NCBI GenBank assembly: GCA_900764105.1 | Contig: CAAFMS010000005.1 | Location: 1 to 64,000 of the forward strand | Reading direction: 5' to 3' | DNA: 64,000 nucleotides | Origin: Clostridia bacterium | Lineage (GTDB): Bacteria > Bacillota > Clostridia > Christensenellales > Borkfalkiaceae | Shown: piece by piece, positions 49,748 through 58,452 of the stretch | Layout: every line of letters starts with the position of its first letter | Numbering within the stretch: the first letter of the stretch is position 1 | Translations under genes and position numbers: made by a program | Notes under the pieces: model-generated | What the model was told of the DNA's origin: nothing | Databases searched by the model: none | Seen by the model: the letters and a program-made list of their open reading frames with translations, nothing else

Positions 49748-50935
49748 ATGTTTAAAGCGATTGCCGACAAGTTAATAGGCGGAAACGACGTAAACGACCC
49801 GAAAATACGCAAAAAATGCGGCTTGTTCACGGGGATAACAGGCATTGCCGTCAATGTTTCCCTCTGCGTTATAAAGATTGCGGCGGGCTTGATTTCCGGC
49901 GCGATTTCAATCGTATCCGACGGTATAAACAACCTCTCCGACGCAGGCTCGTCGATTATTACTCTTTTCGGTTTTAAACTCGCGAGCAAGAAGCCCGACA
50001 AAGAACACCCGTTCGGTCACGGCAGAATGGAATACTGCGCCGCGCTCGGCGTTTCCGTTATCATTCTTATCGTAGCAATCGAACTGATGTCCGCTTCGAT
50101 TAAAAAAATCGTAAATTTCGAACCGTATACGTTCGATTCTTCAGCGGCGGCAATAATCACCTTCGCCGTACTGGGATTTTCGATAATCGCTAAGTTATGG
50201 CTCGGGATTTTAAACTTATCCCTTGCGAACAGAATCGACTCTATCGCAATGAAAGCGACCGCCAAAGACAGTTTTTCGGACTGTCTCGCAACGTCGATAG
50301 TTATCCTCTCCGCGATACTCTCGTTCTTTTTCAAAAACGTTCCGTTCGACGGAATAGCGGGCGCAATCGTCTCGGTATTTATCGCGTGGTCGGGTATAGA
50401 TTCCATAAAGGGCGTCGTAGATTTACTGCTCGGCGAAGCCCCCGACCCGAAACTCGTAAAAGGCGTTTCCGATTACGTTTTAAACTACGATAAAAAACAC
50501 GTCACGGGTATTCACGACGTAATGATTCACGACTACGGTCCGGGGAGAAAAATTATCGTACTTCACGCAGAAGTCCCCGCCGAGGGCGATATTCTGCAAA
50601 TTCACGATACCATCGACAACATAGAACGAGGACTTGAAAAGAAGTTCGATTGTCTTGCGACTATACATATCGACCCCGTCGTTACTTCGAGTCCGAGGCT
50701 CAACGCGATTAAAGAAGAATGTCGGAAAATAGTAGCCGAAATCGACCCCGGGTTTACTCTGCACGATTTCAGAATGAACGAGGGCGACACTCACGCGAAC
50801 GTTATTTTCGACCTCGTGATAACTAACGAAACCAAACTTTCCGAAAAGGAAATCAAAAATATAGTGACGGAAAAAATCAAGAAATACGACGATAAACTCA
50901 ACGCGATTATAACCGTCGAACACTCGTTCGTATAA
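49748..50935 (+). CDS. Cation diffusion facilitator (CDF) transporter
   Basis: A 395-residue metal exporter with six helices in the first ~225 residues and a cytosolic C-terminal domain. The metal motifs are SDGINNLSDAGS in helix 2 and KDSFSDCLAT in helix 5 (D-x3-D), together with HPFGHGRMEY after helix 2. D-x3-D is seen in Mn2+/Fe2+-type members, so Zn2+ is not assumed. The C-terminal domain continues past the usual end with an additional ~80 residues. It is monocistronic. Confidence 0.9.
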   Translation: MFKAIADKLIGGNDVNDPKIRKKCGLFTGITGIAVNVSLCVIKIAAGLISGAISIVSDGINNLSDAGSSIITLFGFKLASKKPDKEHPFGHGRMEYCAALGVSVIILIVAIELMSASIKKIVNFEPYTFDSSAAAIITFAVLGFSIIAKLWLGILNLSLANRIDSIAMKATAKDSFSDCLATSIVILSAILSFFFKNVPFDGIAGAIVSVFIAWSGIDSIKGVVDLLLGEAPDPKLVKGVSDYVLNYDKKHVTGIHDVMIHDYGPGRKIIVLHAEVPAEGDILQIHDTIDNIERGLEKKFDCLATIHIDPVVTSSPRLNAIKEECRKIVAEIDPGFTLHDFRMNEGDTHANVIFDLVITNETKLSEKEIKNIVTEKIKKYDDKLNAIITVEHSFV

Positions 50936-51024
50936 TTTATATAGTTTAAATCTGATTTATACGGTTTAAATCGCGACGTAAGCCCGATTTAAAAAATACC
51001 GAACAGGAATAAGGAAGTAAGAAA

Positions 51025-51765
51025 ATGAAAACGTTTATTACGCTGTGTCTTTTGTTCATTCTCGGAGGAACGCTCGGCTGGACGCTCGAACTGTTTTTCA
51101 GAAGAATAGTACATAAAAAATGGGTCAACCCCGGGTTTTTGGCGGGTCCGTGCCTGCCTTTATACGGTACGGGCGTCGTATGTCTCTACCTTATCTGCTC
51201 TATCGATTACGGTTTTATCGAAAACGAAATTTTAAGGGCGATTTTCGTAATATTTATCATTACCGTTTCGATGACTCTCGTCGAATATATTACGGGCTTG
51301 ATTTTCATTAAAGGAATGAAAGTCAAGTTGTGGGACTACTCGGACAGACCCGGAAATATTCAGGGGATTATCTGCCCGTTATTCACCTTTTTCTGGGGGC
51401 TTATAGGAGCGGCGTATTACCTTTTCCTGCATCCGCTCTTCGTAAAGGCGGTAAACTGGATAAACTACAACGAGATTTACTCGTTTTTCTTAGGAATTTA
51501 TTTCGGAATATTCATAATCGACGTATTCTACTCGTTCAACGTCGTGTCCAAGATAAGAAAATGGGCAACCGAAAACGACGTAGTCGTAAAACTCGAAGAA
51601 TTTCGACTTTCTCTTAAACTGAAAGCCGATAAAATCAAGCAGAAGTACAACTTTATGTTATCGTTCAGAACGAAAAAATCGTTAGGCGAGGAACTTAACG
51701 ACTTCAACGAAAGTAAATCTGCGAAAGACAATGAACCTATTAAAGAAATAACCGAACAAGGTTAA
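51025..51765 (+). CDS. PF06541-type (putative ABC type IV) membrane protein
   Basis: A 246-residue integral membrane protein with about six helices, of the family annotated as putative ABC-transporter type IV. Recognisable pieces are GWTLELFFRR, WVNPGFLAGPCLPLYGTG, VEYITGLIF, and LWDYSDRPGNIQGIICP, which together mark the family; its function is not established. The tail is charged and soluble. It lies 27 bases before brnQ on the same strand, perhaps a loose operon. Confidence 0.88.
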   Translation: MKTFITLCLLFILGGTLGWTLELFFRRIVHKKWVNPGFLAGPCLPLYGTGVVCLYLICSIDYGFIENEILRAIFVIFIITVSMTLVEYITGLIFIKGMKVKLWDYSDRPGNIQGIICPLFTFFWGLIGAAYYLFLHPLFVKAVNWINYNEIYSFFLGIYFGIFIIDVFYSFNVVSKIRKWATENDVVVKLEEFRLSLKLKADKIKQKYNFMLSFRTKKSLGEELNDFNESKSAKDNEPIKEITEQG

Positions 51766-51792
51766 AAAATCCAATAAATAAAAAGGCATGAT

Positions 51793-53217
51793 ATGCTAAA
51801 CGACTCATATTCACAAAAACTAACCTTTAAACAAACCCTTTGGATATCGGGCATGTTGTTCGGTCTCTTTTTCGGCGCAGGAAACCTGATTTTCCCTATC
51901 TATATGGGAAGTCTGGCAGGAAGTAAAACGCTCGTCGCTCTGATCGGCTTTCTGATTACGGGCGTAAGTTTGCCTCTTCTCGGCGTTACGTCGATCGGCG
52001 TAAGCAAAAGCGAAGGACTTATAGGACTTTCCGCAAAAGTAGGCAAGGGTTACAGTTATTTTTTCACCTGCGCGCTTTACCTTACGATAGGACCCTTTTT
52101 CGCGATTCCCCGCTGCGCGACCGTTCCGTATACCGTGGCAATCGAACCCCTGTTCGGCGGCGCAAACACGGGCGTTGTCCTTGCGATATTTTCGGCGGTG
52201 TTTTTCGCCGTCGTACTCGCGTTTTCTCTATTCCCCGGTAAAATCCTGACTTGGGTAGGAAAAATTCTGACGCCGCTTTTTCTCGGTTTTCTGAGCGTTC
52301 TCGTAATAGCGGCTATAATTAAACCCATGGGGAAGATGTCTACCGTTCCGCCCGTCGGAGATTACGCGCAAAAAGCGTTTACGACAGGATTTTTAGAGGG
52401 ATACAATACTATGGACGCCTTAGCAAGTCTTGCTTTCGGCATAATTATAATCGACGTGTTAAGAGAACACGGAATAAACGCGCCTGCCGCGATTGCTAAA
52501 AACACCGCAAAGGCAGGGTCTTTCTGCTGCGTTTTGATGGCTCTTATTTATCTGTTCGTTTCCGTCATAGGCGCGCAAAGCGGCGCGATTTTTTCGTCAA
52601 GCGCAAACGGCGGCGAAGTCTTTCAGAAGGTGAGCAAACACTATTTCGGAAACGTCGGAATAATAATTTTAGCATTTATCGTAACGCTCGCTTGTTTAAA
52701 AACGGCGGTAGGGCTTGTTACGGGCGCGTCGGGAACGTTCAAATCTCTCTTCCCGAACTTTATTCCGTATAAGGCGTGGGCAGTCGTTTTTTCCGTCGTT
52801 TCGTTTTTGATAGCAAACCTCGGTCTGACGGCGATTATAAACTACTCGATACCCGTTTTGATGTTCCTTTATCCGCTCGCGATTACTCTTATTCTTTTAG
52901 GATTGTTCGGCTTTGCGTTCGGACACAGGCGTTGCGTATACCTGACCACTACCGTATTCACTTTGATTGCCGCCGTGTTCGACTTTATCGCCGCCTTGCC
53001 GAAAGACGTATTGAAAGCGTTGCGGTTGACCGAGACGATTAGTTTTATGAAAGAGTATGTTCCTCTGTTTAAATACGGCTTGGGCTGGCTTATCCCCGCC
53101 GTTATAGGAGTTTTCGTCGGTCTCGTCATAGCGTATTTAACGAGAAAGCGTTACTCTTCCGCTCAACCGACGGAAAACGCGACGGATAATACAATGGAAA
53201 ATACAGCGGAACAATAA
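51793..53217 (+). CDS. brnQ: Branched-chain amino acid:cation symporter BrnQ
   Basis: A 474-residue permease with about twelve helices that takes up Leu, Ile and Val with Na+ or H+. Motifs: FGLFFGAGNLIFP (here MLFGLFFGAGNLIFPIYMG in parts), GPFFAIPRCATVPY and FLEGYNTMDALASLAFG, all BrnQ landmarks. The C-terminal tail is short and Thr/Asn rich. A terminator follows 20 bases after the stop codon. In this context Na+ coupling is plausible but unproven. Confidence 0.95.
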   Translation: MLNDSYSQKLTFKQTLWISGMLFGLFFGAGNLIFPIYMGSLAGSKTLVALIGFLITGVSLPLLGVTSIGVSKSEGLIGLSAKVGKGYSYFFTCALYLTIGPFFAIPRCATVPYTVAIEPLFGGANTGVVLAIFSAVFFAVVLAFSLFPGKILTWVGKILTPLFLGFLSVLVIAAIIKPMGKMSTVPPVGDYAQKAFTTGFLEGYNTMDALASLAFGIIIIDVLREHGINAPAAIAKNTAKAGSFCCVLMALIYLFVSVIGAQSGAIFSSSANGGEVFQKVSKHYFGNVGIIILAFIVTLACLKTAVGLVTGASGTFKSLFPNFIPYKAWAVVFSVVSFLIANLGLTAIINYSIPVLMFLYPLAITLILLGLFGFAFGHRRCVYLTTTVFTLIAAVFDFIAALPKDVLKALRLTETISFMKEYVPLFKYGLGWLIPAVIGVFVGLVIAYLTRKRYSSAQPTENATDNTMENTAEQ

Positions 53218-53238
53218 TAAGTCGAAAAAACAAACAGT

Positions 53239-53282
53239 AAAAACCGAGATTTCTGAAATTACTGAAATCTCGGTTTTGTTTT
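53239..53282 (+). terminator. Terminator after brnQ
   Basis: AAACCGAGATTTC and GAAATCTCGGTTT enclose a TGAAATTACT-type loop; TGTTTT follows. Confidence 0.85.
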
Positions 53283-53328
53283 AAAAAAATATATGCTGTA
53301 TTGGACGGCGACTTTTAGGCAACGTACC

Positions 53329-53420
53329 GTCTTTGTTATTCCTTTCGTAGGGGACGGCGCCCCGACGTCCCGTCTTTGTTATTCCTTTCGTAGGGAACGG
53401 CGCCCCGACATCCCGTCTTT
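53329..53420. repeat. 43-bp tandem duplication with REP-like core
   Basis: GTCTTTGTTATTCCTTTCG occurs at 53329 and again at 53372, with a third start GTCTTT at 53415. Each unit contains GGACGGCGCCCCGACGTCCC or the variant GAACGGCGCCCCGACATCCC, the short palindromic core also found near 4440 and 39445. Confidence 0.8.
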
Positions 53421-53447
53421 ACTTTTTAAATATTTCTATATGTTTCT

Positions 53448-53828
53448 ATCTTCTCACTCAGTCCACGATAAAAGAGGCTGTAAAAAAACAAAGACTGCAA
53501 TTCTTACTGAAAAAGATAAAAATGTAGTCTTTTTATTGTAGAAAAAATATTACACTTGCTTTCCCCTCTGGGGAGAGTGGATTTTACGAGCAAAGCGAGT
53601 AAAAGACGAGAGAGGGTTTATTTTTACATCAATTCAGACAAATTTTTATTCTTAAATAACCTCTATCGCCTCGGACTCGCTTCGCTCTCCGAGCCACTTT
53701 CCCCAGAGGGGAAAGCAAGAAAACATTGATATTTCCTTATCTTTTTCAGAAATGAAGGCTATTTACCGCTAAACCAAAAAAATTATAGTTTTTTACAGCC
53801 CCTTTTATCGTGGTCTGAGTGAGAAGAT
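53448..53828. mobile_element. 381-bp miniature element with tRNA-Pro-derived terminal inverted repeats
   Basis: Terminal inverted repeats of about 41 bp (53448-53489 and 53788-53828) differ at only two bases plus one indel. Their outer ends read ATCTTCTCACTCAG, exactly the complement of the 3' end of tRNA-Pro encoded 180 bases away. Inside is a second nested inverted repeat (53553-53722) of the dispersed CTTGCTTTCCCC...GGGGAAAGCAAG family. No reading frame of any size is present. It resembles a MITE; the transposase, if any, is elsewhere. Confidence 0.75.
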
Positions 53829-53831
53829 TTG
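53811..53831 (-). repeat. 21-bp duplicate of tRNA-Pro 3' end
   Basis: TGGTCTGAGTGAGAAGATTTG matches 54010-54030 exactly and in the same orientation, separated by 199 bases. The repeat overlaps the right terminal repeat of the miniature element. Such direct repeats of a tRNA 3' end are the usual sign of an attachment site or of a past insertion. Confidence 0.85.
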
Positions 53832-53957
53832 TAAGGAAGCGAAGCGACGGAATAGCGATTGTTCGGACAACGAAACCCCATTTCCTTCACCGCCTTTGCG
53901 TCCGCAATCGCGTCACTTCCGAGAAGGAAGTTCACACTTTCGCTTTATGCGAAAGTG

Positions 53958-54002
53958 TAACAAAAAGAGAAACCACGGCTTGCCGTGGCTTCTCTTTTTG
54001 TT
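53958..54002 (-). terminator. Terminator of tRNA-Pro
   Basis: A 20-base stem (AACAAAAAGAGAAGCCACGG with its complement) that ends in TTTTTGTTA lies about 8 bases past the CCA end. It can act in either direction. A smaller hairpin (ACACTTTCGCTTTATGCGAA...) is directly beyond it at 53932-53957. Confidence 0.8.
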
Positions 54003-54009
54003 AAATCTT

Positions 54010-54086
54010 TGGTCTGAGTGAGAAGATTTGAACTTCCGGCCTCTTGAACCCCATTCAAGCGCGCTACCAAACTGCGCTACACCCAG
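54010..54086 (-). tRNA. tRNA-Pro (anticodon GGG)
   Basis: The minus strand folds as a 77-nt tRNA. The acceptor is CTGGGTG with CACTCAG and an encoded ACCA; TTGGTAGCGC is the D-loop; the anticodon loop ATGGGGT gives anticodon GGG; and GTTCAAATC is the TΨC loop. It lies 90 bases after gpsA on the same strand. Its 3' end is duplicated twice to its left, once inverted. Confidence 0.95.
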
Positions 54087-54175
54087 TTAACTGCAGCCCT
54101 TTCCCGAACTGCCTATAAATTATATAACAAATTCAAAAAAATGTAAACACTTTTAAGGCGTTTTTACGTTATTTT

Positions 54176-55135
54176 TTAAAATTCGTCTACAGTCTTTCTC
54201 TCAAACAACTTCAACAACTCTTCAAGCGGCTCCTTTTGTCCGTATATTATGTTATATACCGCGTTCGTTATAGGAAGTTCCACTTTGTATTTCTCGCCGA
54301 GCAATTTCAAAGCCTTGGTTGTCGAGACTCCCTCAGCCAACTTCGTAAACGGCTTCTTGCGGTATAAGTCCTCGCCGTATTGTCTGTTGTTGGAATATTC
54401 CGAAAACAAAGTGGTCTCATAGTCTCCTAAATGACAAAGCCCGTAAGCCGATAATTCGTTGCCGCCCATCGCCTTTATAAGCCGAGCGACCTCTCTCGCC
54501 CCACGAGCCATAAGCGGTCCTTTAAGCGTACATAAATCGCCTCCGTCGAGTATGCCCGCCGCAATCCCCATAACGTTCTTAGCCGCCGCGCCTACTTCGC
54601 TGCCTATTACGTCGCCGCCGTAATAAAACCGTATGAGTTTACTCTTAAACCCGTCCGCAAGTCTCCTTATAAGTTCCTTGTCGTACCCGTCGATTACCAT
54701 ACAGTTCGGCTTGCCTTTCGTAAACTCCTGTATATGCCCCGGTCCGACCCAAACCGCAACTTTGGATTTGTCGTAACCGTCCTCAATCATAATTTCTGAA
54801 AGCCTTTTACCCGTGTTCTCCTCTAAGCCTTTCATACAAAGCACGACGGGCTTTTCGTCCGCTCCGTAAGCCTTTATTTCGCTTGCAAACTCGCGAAGAG
54901 CCTGCGACTTTATCGAGATAATGAGCGCATCGGAATTCTCTATGGCAAACTCTAAATCGGACGAAAGCGTGATTTTGTCGGACAGTTCGACGTACTCGTT
55001 TCTGCCCGTCTCTTTGAGTTCGGTGAAAGCCCTGCCGCCTTCTCTGCCCCATTGAATAACGCTATGACCCGTTTCGGCTAAATACCAACCGATAAACGAC
55101 CCCCATCTCCCGCATCCGAATACGCCAACTTTCAT
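54176..55135 (-). CDS. gpsA: NAD(P)+-dependent glycerol-3-phosphate dehydrogenase GpsA
   Basis: A 319-residue enzyme that makes sn-glycerol 3-phosphate from dihydroxyacetone phosphate for phospholipids. The nucleotide site GCGRWGSFIGWYLA opens it; the catalytic lysine region is GSEVGAAAKNVMGIAAG; VWVGPGHIQEFTKGKPN and KPFTKLAEGVSTTKAL complete the pattern. It follows plsY by 36 bases, which consumes its product, so the two genes form a phospholipid unit. Confidence 0.93.
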   Translation of the reverse strand: MKVGVFGCGRWGSFIGWYLAETGHSVIQWGREGGRAFTELKETGRNEYVELSDKITLSSDLEFAIENSDALIISIKSQALREFASEIKAYGADEKPVVLCMKGLEENTGKRLSEIMIEDGYDKSKVAVWVGPGHIQEFTKGKPNCMVIDGYDKELIRRLADGFKSKLIRFYYGGDVIGSEVGAAAKNVMGIAAGILDGGDLCTLKGPLMARGAREVARLIKAMGGNELSAYGLCHLGDYETTLFSEYSNNRQYGEDLYRKKPFTKLAEGVSTTKALKLLGEKYKVELPITNAVYNIIYGQKEPLEELLKLFERKTVDEF

Positions 55136-55171
55136 ACAAACCCCCCTCTATAAGTCGATAAAAGCGATATT

Positions 55172-55852
55172 TTACTTATTATCGCCGTTCGATTCCGAAC
55201 TTTGTTTTTCTTTCTTTTTGACCGTAAATTTCTTTTCTTCGCCCCTTAGTAGCCTGCCGATGTTTTTATAATGCAACACGATAATAAGCGCCGCCGCAAA
55301 AATGCTCACGACGAGTTTCGAGACGTAAAAATCCGCTACGTTGCAAGCGGTAAAAACACCGTAGAGAACGGGAAGCCCTAACGCTGCGCACATCGAACTG
55401 ATAGAAACTATATGAGTGAATATAAATACGACTATAAACACGGCTATAACGAGCAGAAAAATACGCCAGTCAACCATTAAAGCGATAGCCGCGCCTACCG
55501 TAACGCACTTACCGCCCTTAAACGAAAAGTAAATCGGGAACGCATGACCGATGAGACAAGCCGCGCCCGCTAAAGACATATAATTCGCGTAACGGTCTGG
55601 GGTTTTGTCCCATAAATAACAAAACAGGTACGCAAGACCCATAGAGAGAAAGGCTTTAAAAATATCGCCCAAAAGGACGAAAAGACCGCCTTTCAAGCCA
55701 TATACTCTTGCCATATTCGTCGCGCCCGCGTTACCGCTTCCGTGCTTTCTGACGTCGCTCCTGAAAATCGCGCCCGATAAAATTACGGACACGCTGACCG
55801 ACCCGAGCAAATACCCGATTATACCGCAAATCAAGCCAAGCCACCAAATCAT
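55172..55852 (-). CDS. plsY: Glycerol-3-phosphate acyltransferase PlsY
   Basis: A 226-residue membrane enzyme that acylates glycerol 3-phosphate using acyl-phosphate. The PlsY landmarks are all visible: GYLLGSVSVSVILS, SGNAGATNMARVYG, GHAFPIYFSFKGGKCV, with about six helices. A short basic tail ends at residue 226. It has its own consensus promoter and overlaps no gene. Confidence 0.95.
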   Translation of the reverse strand: MIWWLGLICGIIGYLLGSVSVSVILSGAIFRSDVRKHGSGNAGATNMARVYGLKGGLFVLLGDIFKAFLSMGLAYLFCYLWDKTPDRYANYMSLAGAACLIGHAFPIYFSFKGGKCVTVGAAIALMVDWRIFLLVIAVFIVVFIFTHIVSISSMCAALGLPVLYGVFTACNVADFYVSKLVVSIFAAALIIVLHYKNIGRLLRGEEKKFTVKKKEKQSSESNGDNK

Positions 55853-55894
55853 ATCGTATCGCCTCCGTTTCCTTAGTTATATAACACGCCTTGT

Positions 55895-55923
55895 ATTTTA
55901 CAACATATATTCCGACTTGTCAA
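55895..55923 (-). promoter_or_regulatory. Promoter of plsY-gpsA
   Basis: On the minus strand: TTGACA (55918-55923), 17 bp, TAAAAT (55895-55900). Confidence 0.75.
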
Positions 55924-55987
55924 TTATTTAAATATTTACGCAGAAAATAACGCAAGATTTACACAAAAGCGAGAATTATTCTCATGA

Positions 55988-56020
55988 TAAAAGCGGACAA
56001 GAAACCTTGTCCGCTTTTTA
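55988..56020 (-). terminator. Terminator after rplL
   Basis: AAGCGGACAAG and CTTGTCCGCTT form an 11-bp stem with TTTATC after it on the minus strand, 25 bases past the rplL stop. Confidence 0.85.
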
Positions 56021-56044
56021 CTTTTTTCGTTAAATAATTCGCTA

Positions 56045-56413
56045 TTATTCCATAACGGCAGTTGCGCCTGCTTCTTTGAGTTTCGCAACCATCTTCTCTG
56101 CGTCTTCCTTCGGAGCCGCTTCCTTTACTACGCCGCCTTTTTCGACAAGGTTCTTCGCGTCTACCAAGCCAAGTCCGGTGATTTCTCTTACCGCTTTGAT
56201 AACGGCAATCTTGTTTCCGCCGACTTCCTTCAATACTACGTTGAATTCGGTCTTTTCTTCTTCTGCCGGAGCAGCAGCCGCTACTGCGCCTGCAACCGCT
56301 ACGGGAGCCGCTGCGCTTACGCCGAACTCTTCTTCGATTGCCTTAACAAGGCTGTTGAGTTCCAAAACGGTCATACCTTTGATTTCTTCGATGAATTTTG
56401 CAATATCTGCCAT
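56045..56413 (-). CDS. rplL: 50S ribosomal protein L7/L12
   Basis: A 122-residue acidic stalk protein. The N-terminal dimerisation helix (EEIKGMTVLELNSLVKAIEE), an Ala/Pro-rich hinge (AAPVAVAGAVAAAAPAEEE), and the factor-binding C-terminal domain (KIAVIKAVREITGLGL, DAKNLVE) are all there. Usual length. It lies 39 bases after rplJ. Confidence 0.97.
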   Translation of the reverse strand: MADIAKFIEEIKGMTVLELNSLVKAIEEEFGVSAAAPVAVAGAVAAAAPAEEEKTEFNVVLKEVGGNKIAVIKAVREITGLGLVDAKNLVEKGGVVKEAAPKEDAEKMVAKLKEAGATAVME

Positions 56414-56452
56414 TTTTAATTTCCTCTCTTTTTAATTATTTTTTCGCTTTTA

Positions 56453-56950
56453 TTAAGCATTCTGCTCTTTCTTTTCTGCGACAGCGTTAAGAGCAACCGC
56501 TAAGCCGCGTACAATTCCGGACAATGCGCCCGCGAGTTTTGCAACGAGTACTTCTTTCGAAGGAATCGATGCGAGTTCCTTTACCGCCTTTACGTCAACG
56601 TACGCGCCGTCTACGTATCCGCTCTTTACGGAAATTTTGTCGTTGGTGTTCTTGCACATATCGCAAGCAACTTTTGCCGCCGACGTCTCGTCTGCTCCGA
56701 ACGCAACGGCAGTAGGACCGTTAAGGTCGCTGTCGAACGCGGTTACGTCGAGTTCGTTGAACGCCTTTTTGAGCAAGGTGTTTTTAAGTACCTTATAATC
56801 GGTGTTCGACTTTCTCATTTCCGAACGGAATGCGGTATCTTCTGCCACGGTCAAACCTTTGTAGTCGATAAGAATTATAGACTTGCTGGCTTGAATCTTG
56901 GCTTTGATGTCTTCTACAATTTGCTTTTTTGCCTCTTTGTTTGCCGACAA
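56453..56950 (-). CDS. rplJ: 50S ribosomal protein L10
   Basis: A 165-residue L10, anchor of the L12 stalk. It starts at TTG (56950) with a GGAGG about nine bases upstream, an uncommon start that fits. Motifs: SIILIDYKGLTVAEDTAFR and GPTAVAFGADE. The C-terminal ~15 residues bind L12. It is preceded by its own promoter and an L10-type leader, so rplJ-rplL is separate from rplA upstream. Confidence 0.96.
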   Translation of the reverse strand: MSANKEAKKQIVEDIKAKIQASKSIILIDYKGLTVAEDTAFRSEMRKSNTDYKVLKNTLLKKAFNELDVTAFDSDLNGPTAVAFGADETSAAKVACDMCKNTNDKISVKSGYVDGAYVDVKAVKELASIPSKEVLVAKLAGALSGIVRGLAVALNAVAEKKEQNA

Positions 56951-57100
56951 CTTATTTTACCTCCGTTATTTTTTGTTTGAAAACAGCCCCCGACCGCACG
57001 AAATACGGTCGAGGGCTTAATAATTACAACTCTCGTGTTCGTACCTCGGCGGGTAGCGTGTCCGCTTTACAACCTGCTGTCTTCGGCTTATTATTTAACT
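56951..57100 (-). promoter_or_regulatory. L10-type leader with terminator hairpin
   Basis: The ~150-nt leader runs from the promoter to rplJ. Bases 56985-57017 form a GC-rich hairpin (GCCCUCGACCGUA with UGCGGUCGGGGGC) followed by UGUUUU, which could act as an attenuator. L10(L12)4 binding to such a leader controls translation and termination in other bacteria; here the binding is inferred. Confidence 0.6.
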
Positions 57101-57106
57101 ATGATT

Positions 57107-57135
57107 ATTATACCGCTTTTAAAGCGGCTTGTCAA
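57107..57135 (-). promoter_or_regulatory. Promoter of rplJ-rplL
   Basis: On the minus strand: TTGACA (57130-57135), 17 bp, TATAAT (57107-57112). The spacer includes an inverted repeat CCGCTTTAAAAGCGG, unusual for a promoter spacer. Confidence 0.8.
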
Positions 57136-57139
57136 GCGA

Positions 57140-57829
57140 TTAAACGCCCTTCGGTACAACTTTTACGCCGGGACCCATAGTGCTTGTAAGAGTTACGCTC
57201 TTTACGTACTGTCCCTTAGCCGCCGCCGGTTTCGCCTTGATTATAGCGTCCGTAAGCGCGTTGTAGTTTTCAACGAGTTTGTCTTTTCCGAAACTCTTCT
57301 TTCCGATAGCGCAGTGGATAATAGCCTGTTTGTCAAGTCTGTACTCGACCTTACCTGCTTTAACGTCCGCAATCGCTTTCGCTACGTCCATAGTAACCGT
57401 TCCCGACTTCGGGTTGGGCATCAAGCCCTTAGGTCCTAAGAGTTTACCTATTCTTCCGACTACGCCCATCATATCGGGGGTCGTAATTACGGTGTCGAAT
57501 TCGAACCAGTTTTCTTTCTGAATCTTGGTTACGAGTTCTTCCGCGCCGACGTAATCCGCGCCCGCAGCAGTAGCCGCGTCCGCCTTTTCGCCTTTCGCAA
57601 GAACGAGAACTCTTACGTTTTTACCCGTTCCGTTGGGAAGAACGATTACGCCTCTGACCTGCTGATCCGCTTGTTTCGGGTCTACGCCGAGTCTGACGTG
57701 GAGTTCGATAGTTTCGTCGAATTTCGCCTTAGCGTTACCAAGGACTACGTCCACCGCCTCGCCGACTTCGTATTGTTTAGCGCGGTCGTATGCCTTCGCG
57801 CTATCGAGATATTTCTTTCCGTGTTTCAT
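57140..57829 (-). CDS. rplA: 50S ribosomal protein L1
   Basis: A 229-residue L1 of the usual size. GKKYLDSAKAYDR begins it; DMMGVVGRIGKLLGPKGLMPNPKSGT in parts and TSTMGPGVKV near the C-terminus are diagnostic. It follows rplK by 57 bases. Confidence 0.97.
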   Translation of the reverse strand: MKHGKKYLDSAKAYDRAKQYEVGEAVDVVLGNAKAKFDETIELHVRLGVDPKQADQQVRGVIVLPNGTGKNVRVLVLAKGEKADAATAAGADYVGAEELVTKIQKENWFEFDTVITTPDMMGVVGRIGKLLGPKGLMPNPKSGTVTMDVAKAIADVKAGKVEYRLDKQAIIHCAIGKKSFGKDKLVENYNALTDAIIKAKPAAAKGQYVKSVTLTSTMGPGVKVVPKGV

Positions 57830-57886
57830 TATTTAAGAATCCTCCTTGTGGTTGTAACGAGAATATCCTTCTCTCCCACTCTTCCT

Positions 57887-58312
57887 TTACTCTTCTACGG
57901 TTACGCCCATGCTGCGAGCGGTTCCCTTGATCATGCTCATCGCCGCTTCCAGTGACGCCGCGTTAAGATCGGGCATCTTCTGTTTCGCTATTTCCTCAAC
58001 CTGAGCCTTGGTAAGTTTCGCTACCTTGTCTCTGTTCGGCTTTGCGCTTGCGGTCTCGATACCGCACGCCTTCTTAATAAGTACCGGCGCCGGCGGAGTC
58101 TTTAAGATGAACGTGAAAGAACGGTCTTGATAAATAGTGATTACTACGGGAATAATCAATCCGACTTCGTTTGCCGTCTTTGCGTTGAATTCCTTGGTAA
58201 ATCCCGGAATATTTATTCCGTAAGGTCCAAGAGTAGAACCAACCGGGGGTCCCGGCGTTGCTTTTCCGGCTTGTAATTGCAATTTTACTATTGCAGTAAC
58301 CTTTTTAGCCAT
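57887..58312 (-). CDS. rplK: 50S ribosomal protein L11
   Basis: A 141-residue L11. LQLQAGKATPGPPVGSTLGPYG in parts and the C-terminal GTARSMGVTVEE are diagnostic. It binds the GTPase centre of 23S rRNA. It follows nusG by 140 bases. Confidence 0.97.
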   Translation of the reverse strand: MAKKVTAIVKLQLQAGKATPGPPVGSTLGPYGINIPGFTKEFNAKTANEVGLIIPVVITIYQDRSFTFILKTPPAPVLIKKACGIETASAKPNRDKVAKLTKAQVEEIAKQKMPDLNAASLEAAMSMIKGTARSMGVTVEE

Positions 58313-58452
58313 ATTTCTCCTCCAAAAAACGTGGTATTAACGAGAACGCCATGAAAAAATTTAACGTTCCTCCCACTTTATATAAAACGGACTCGCCGCT
58401 TTATCCTGTTTATCCCGTCCGCGAAATTTCGCCGCGCTTCAAAGTAAAAACT

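Noticed and set aside
53811..54030. Integrated genomic island bounded by tRNA-Pro attachment sites
   Set aside because: The 21-bp direct repeats enclose only about 180 bases with no integrase or cargo, so at most a scar or an element end is present.
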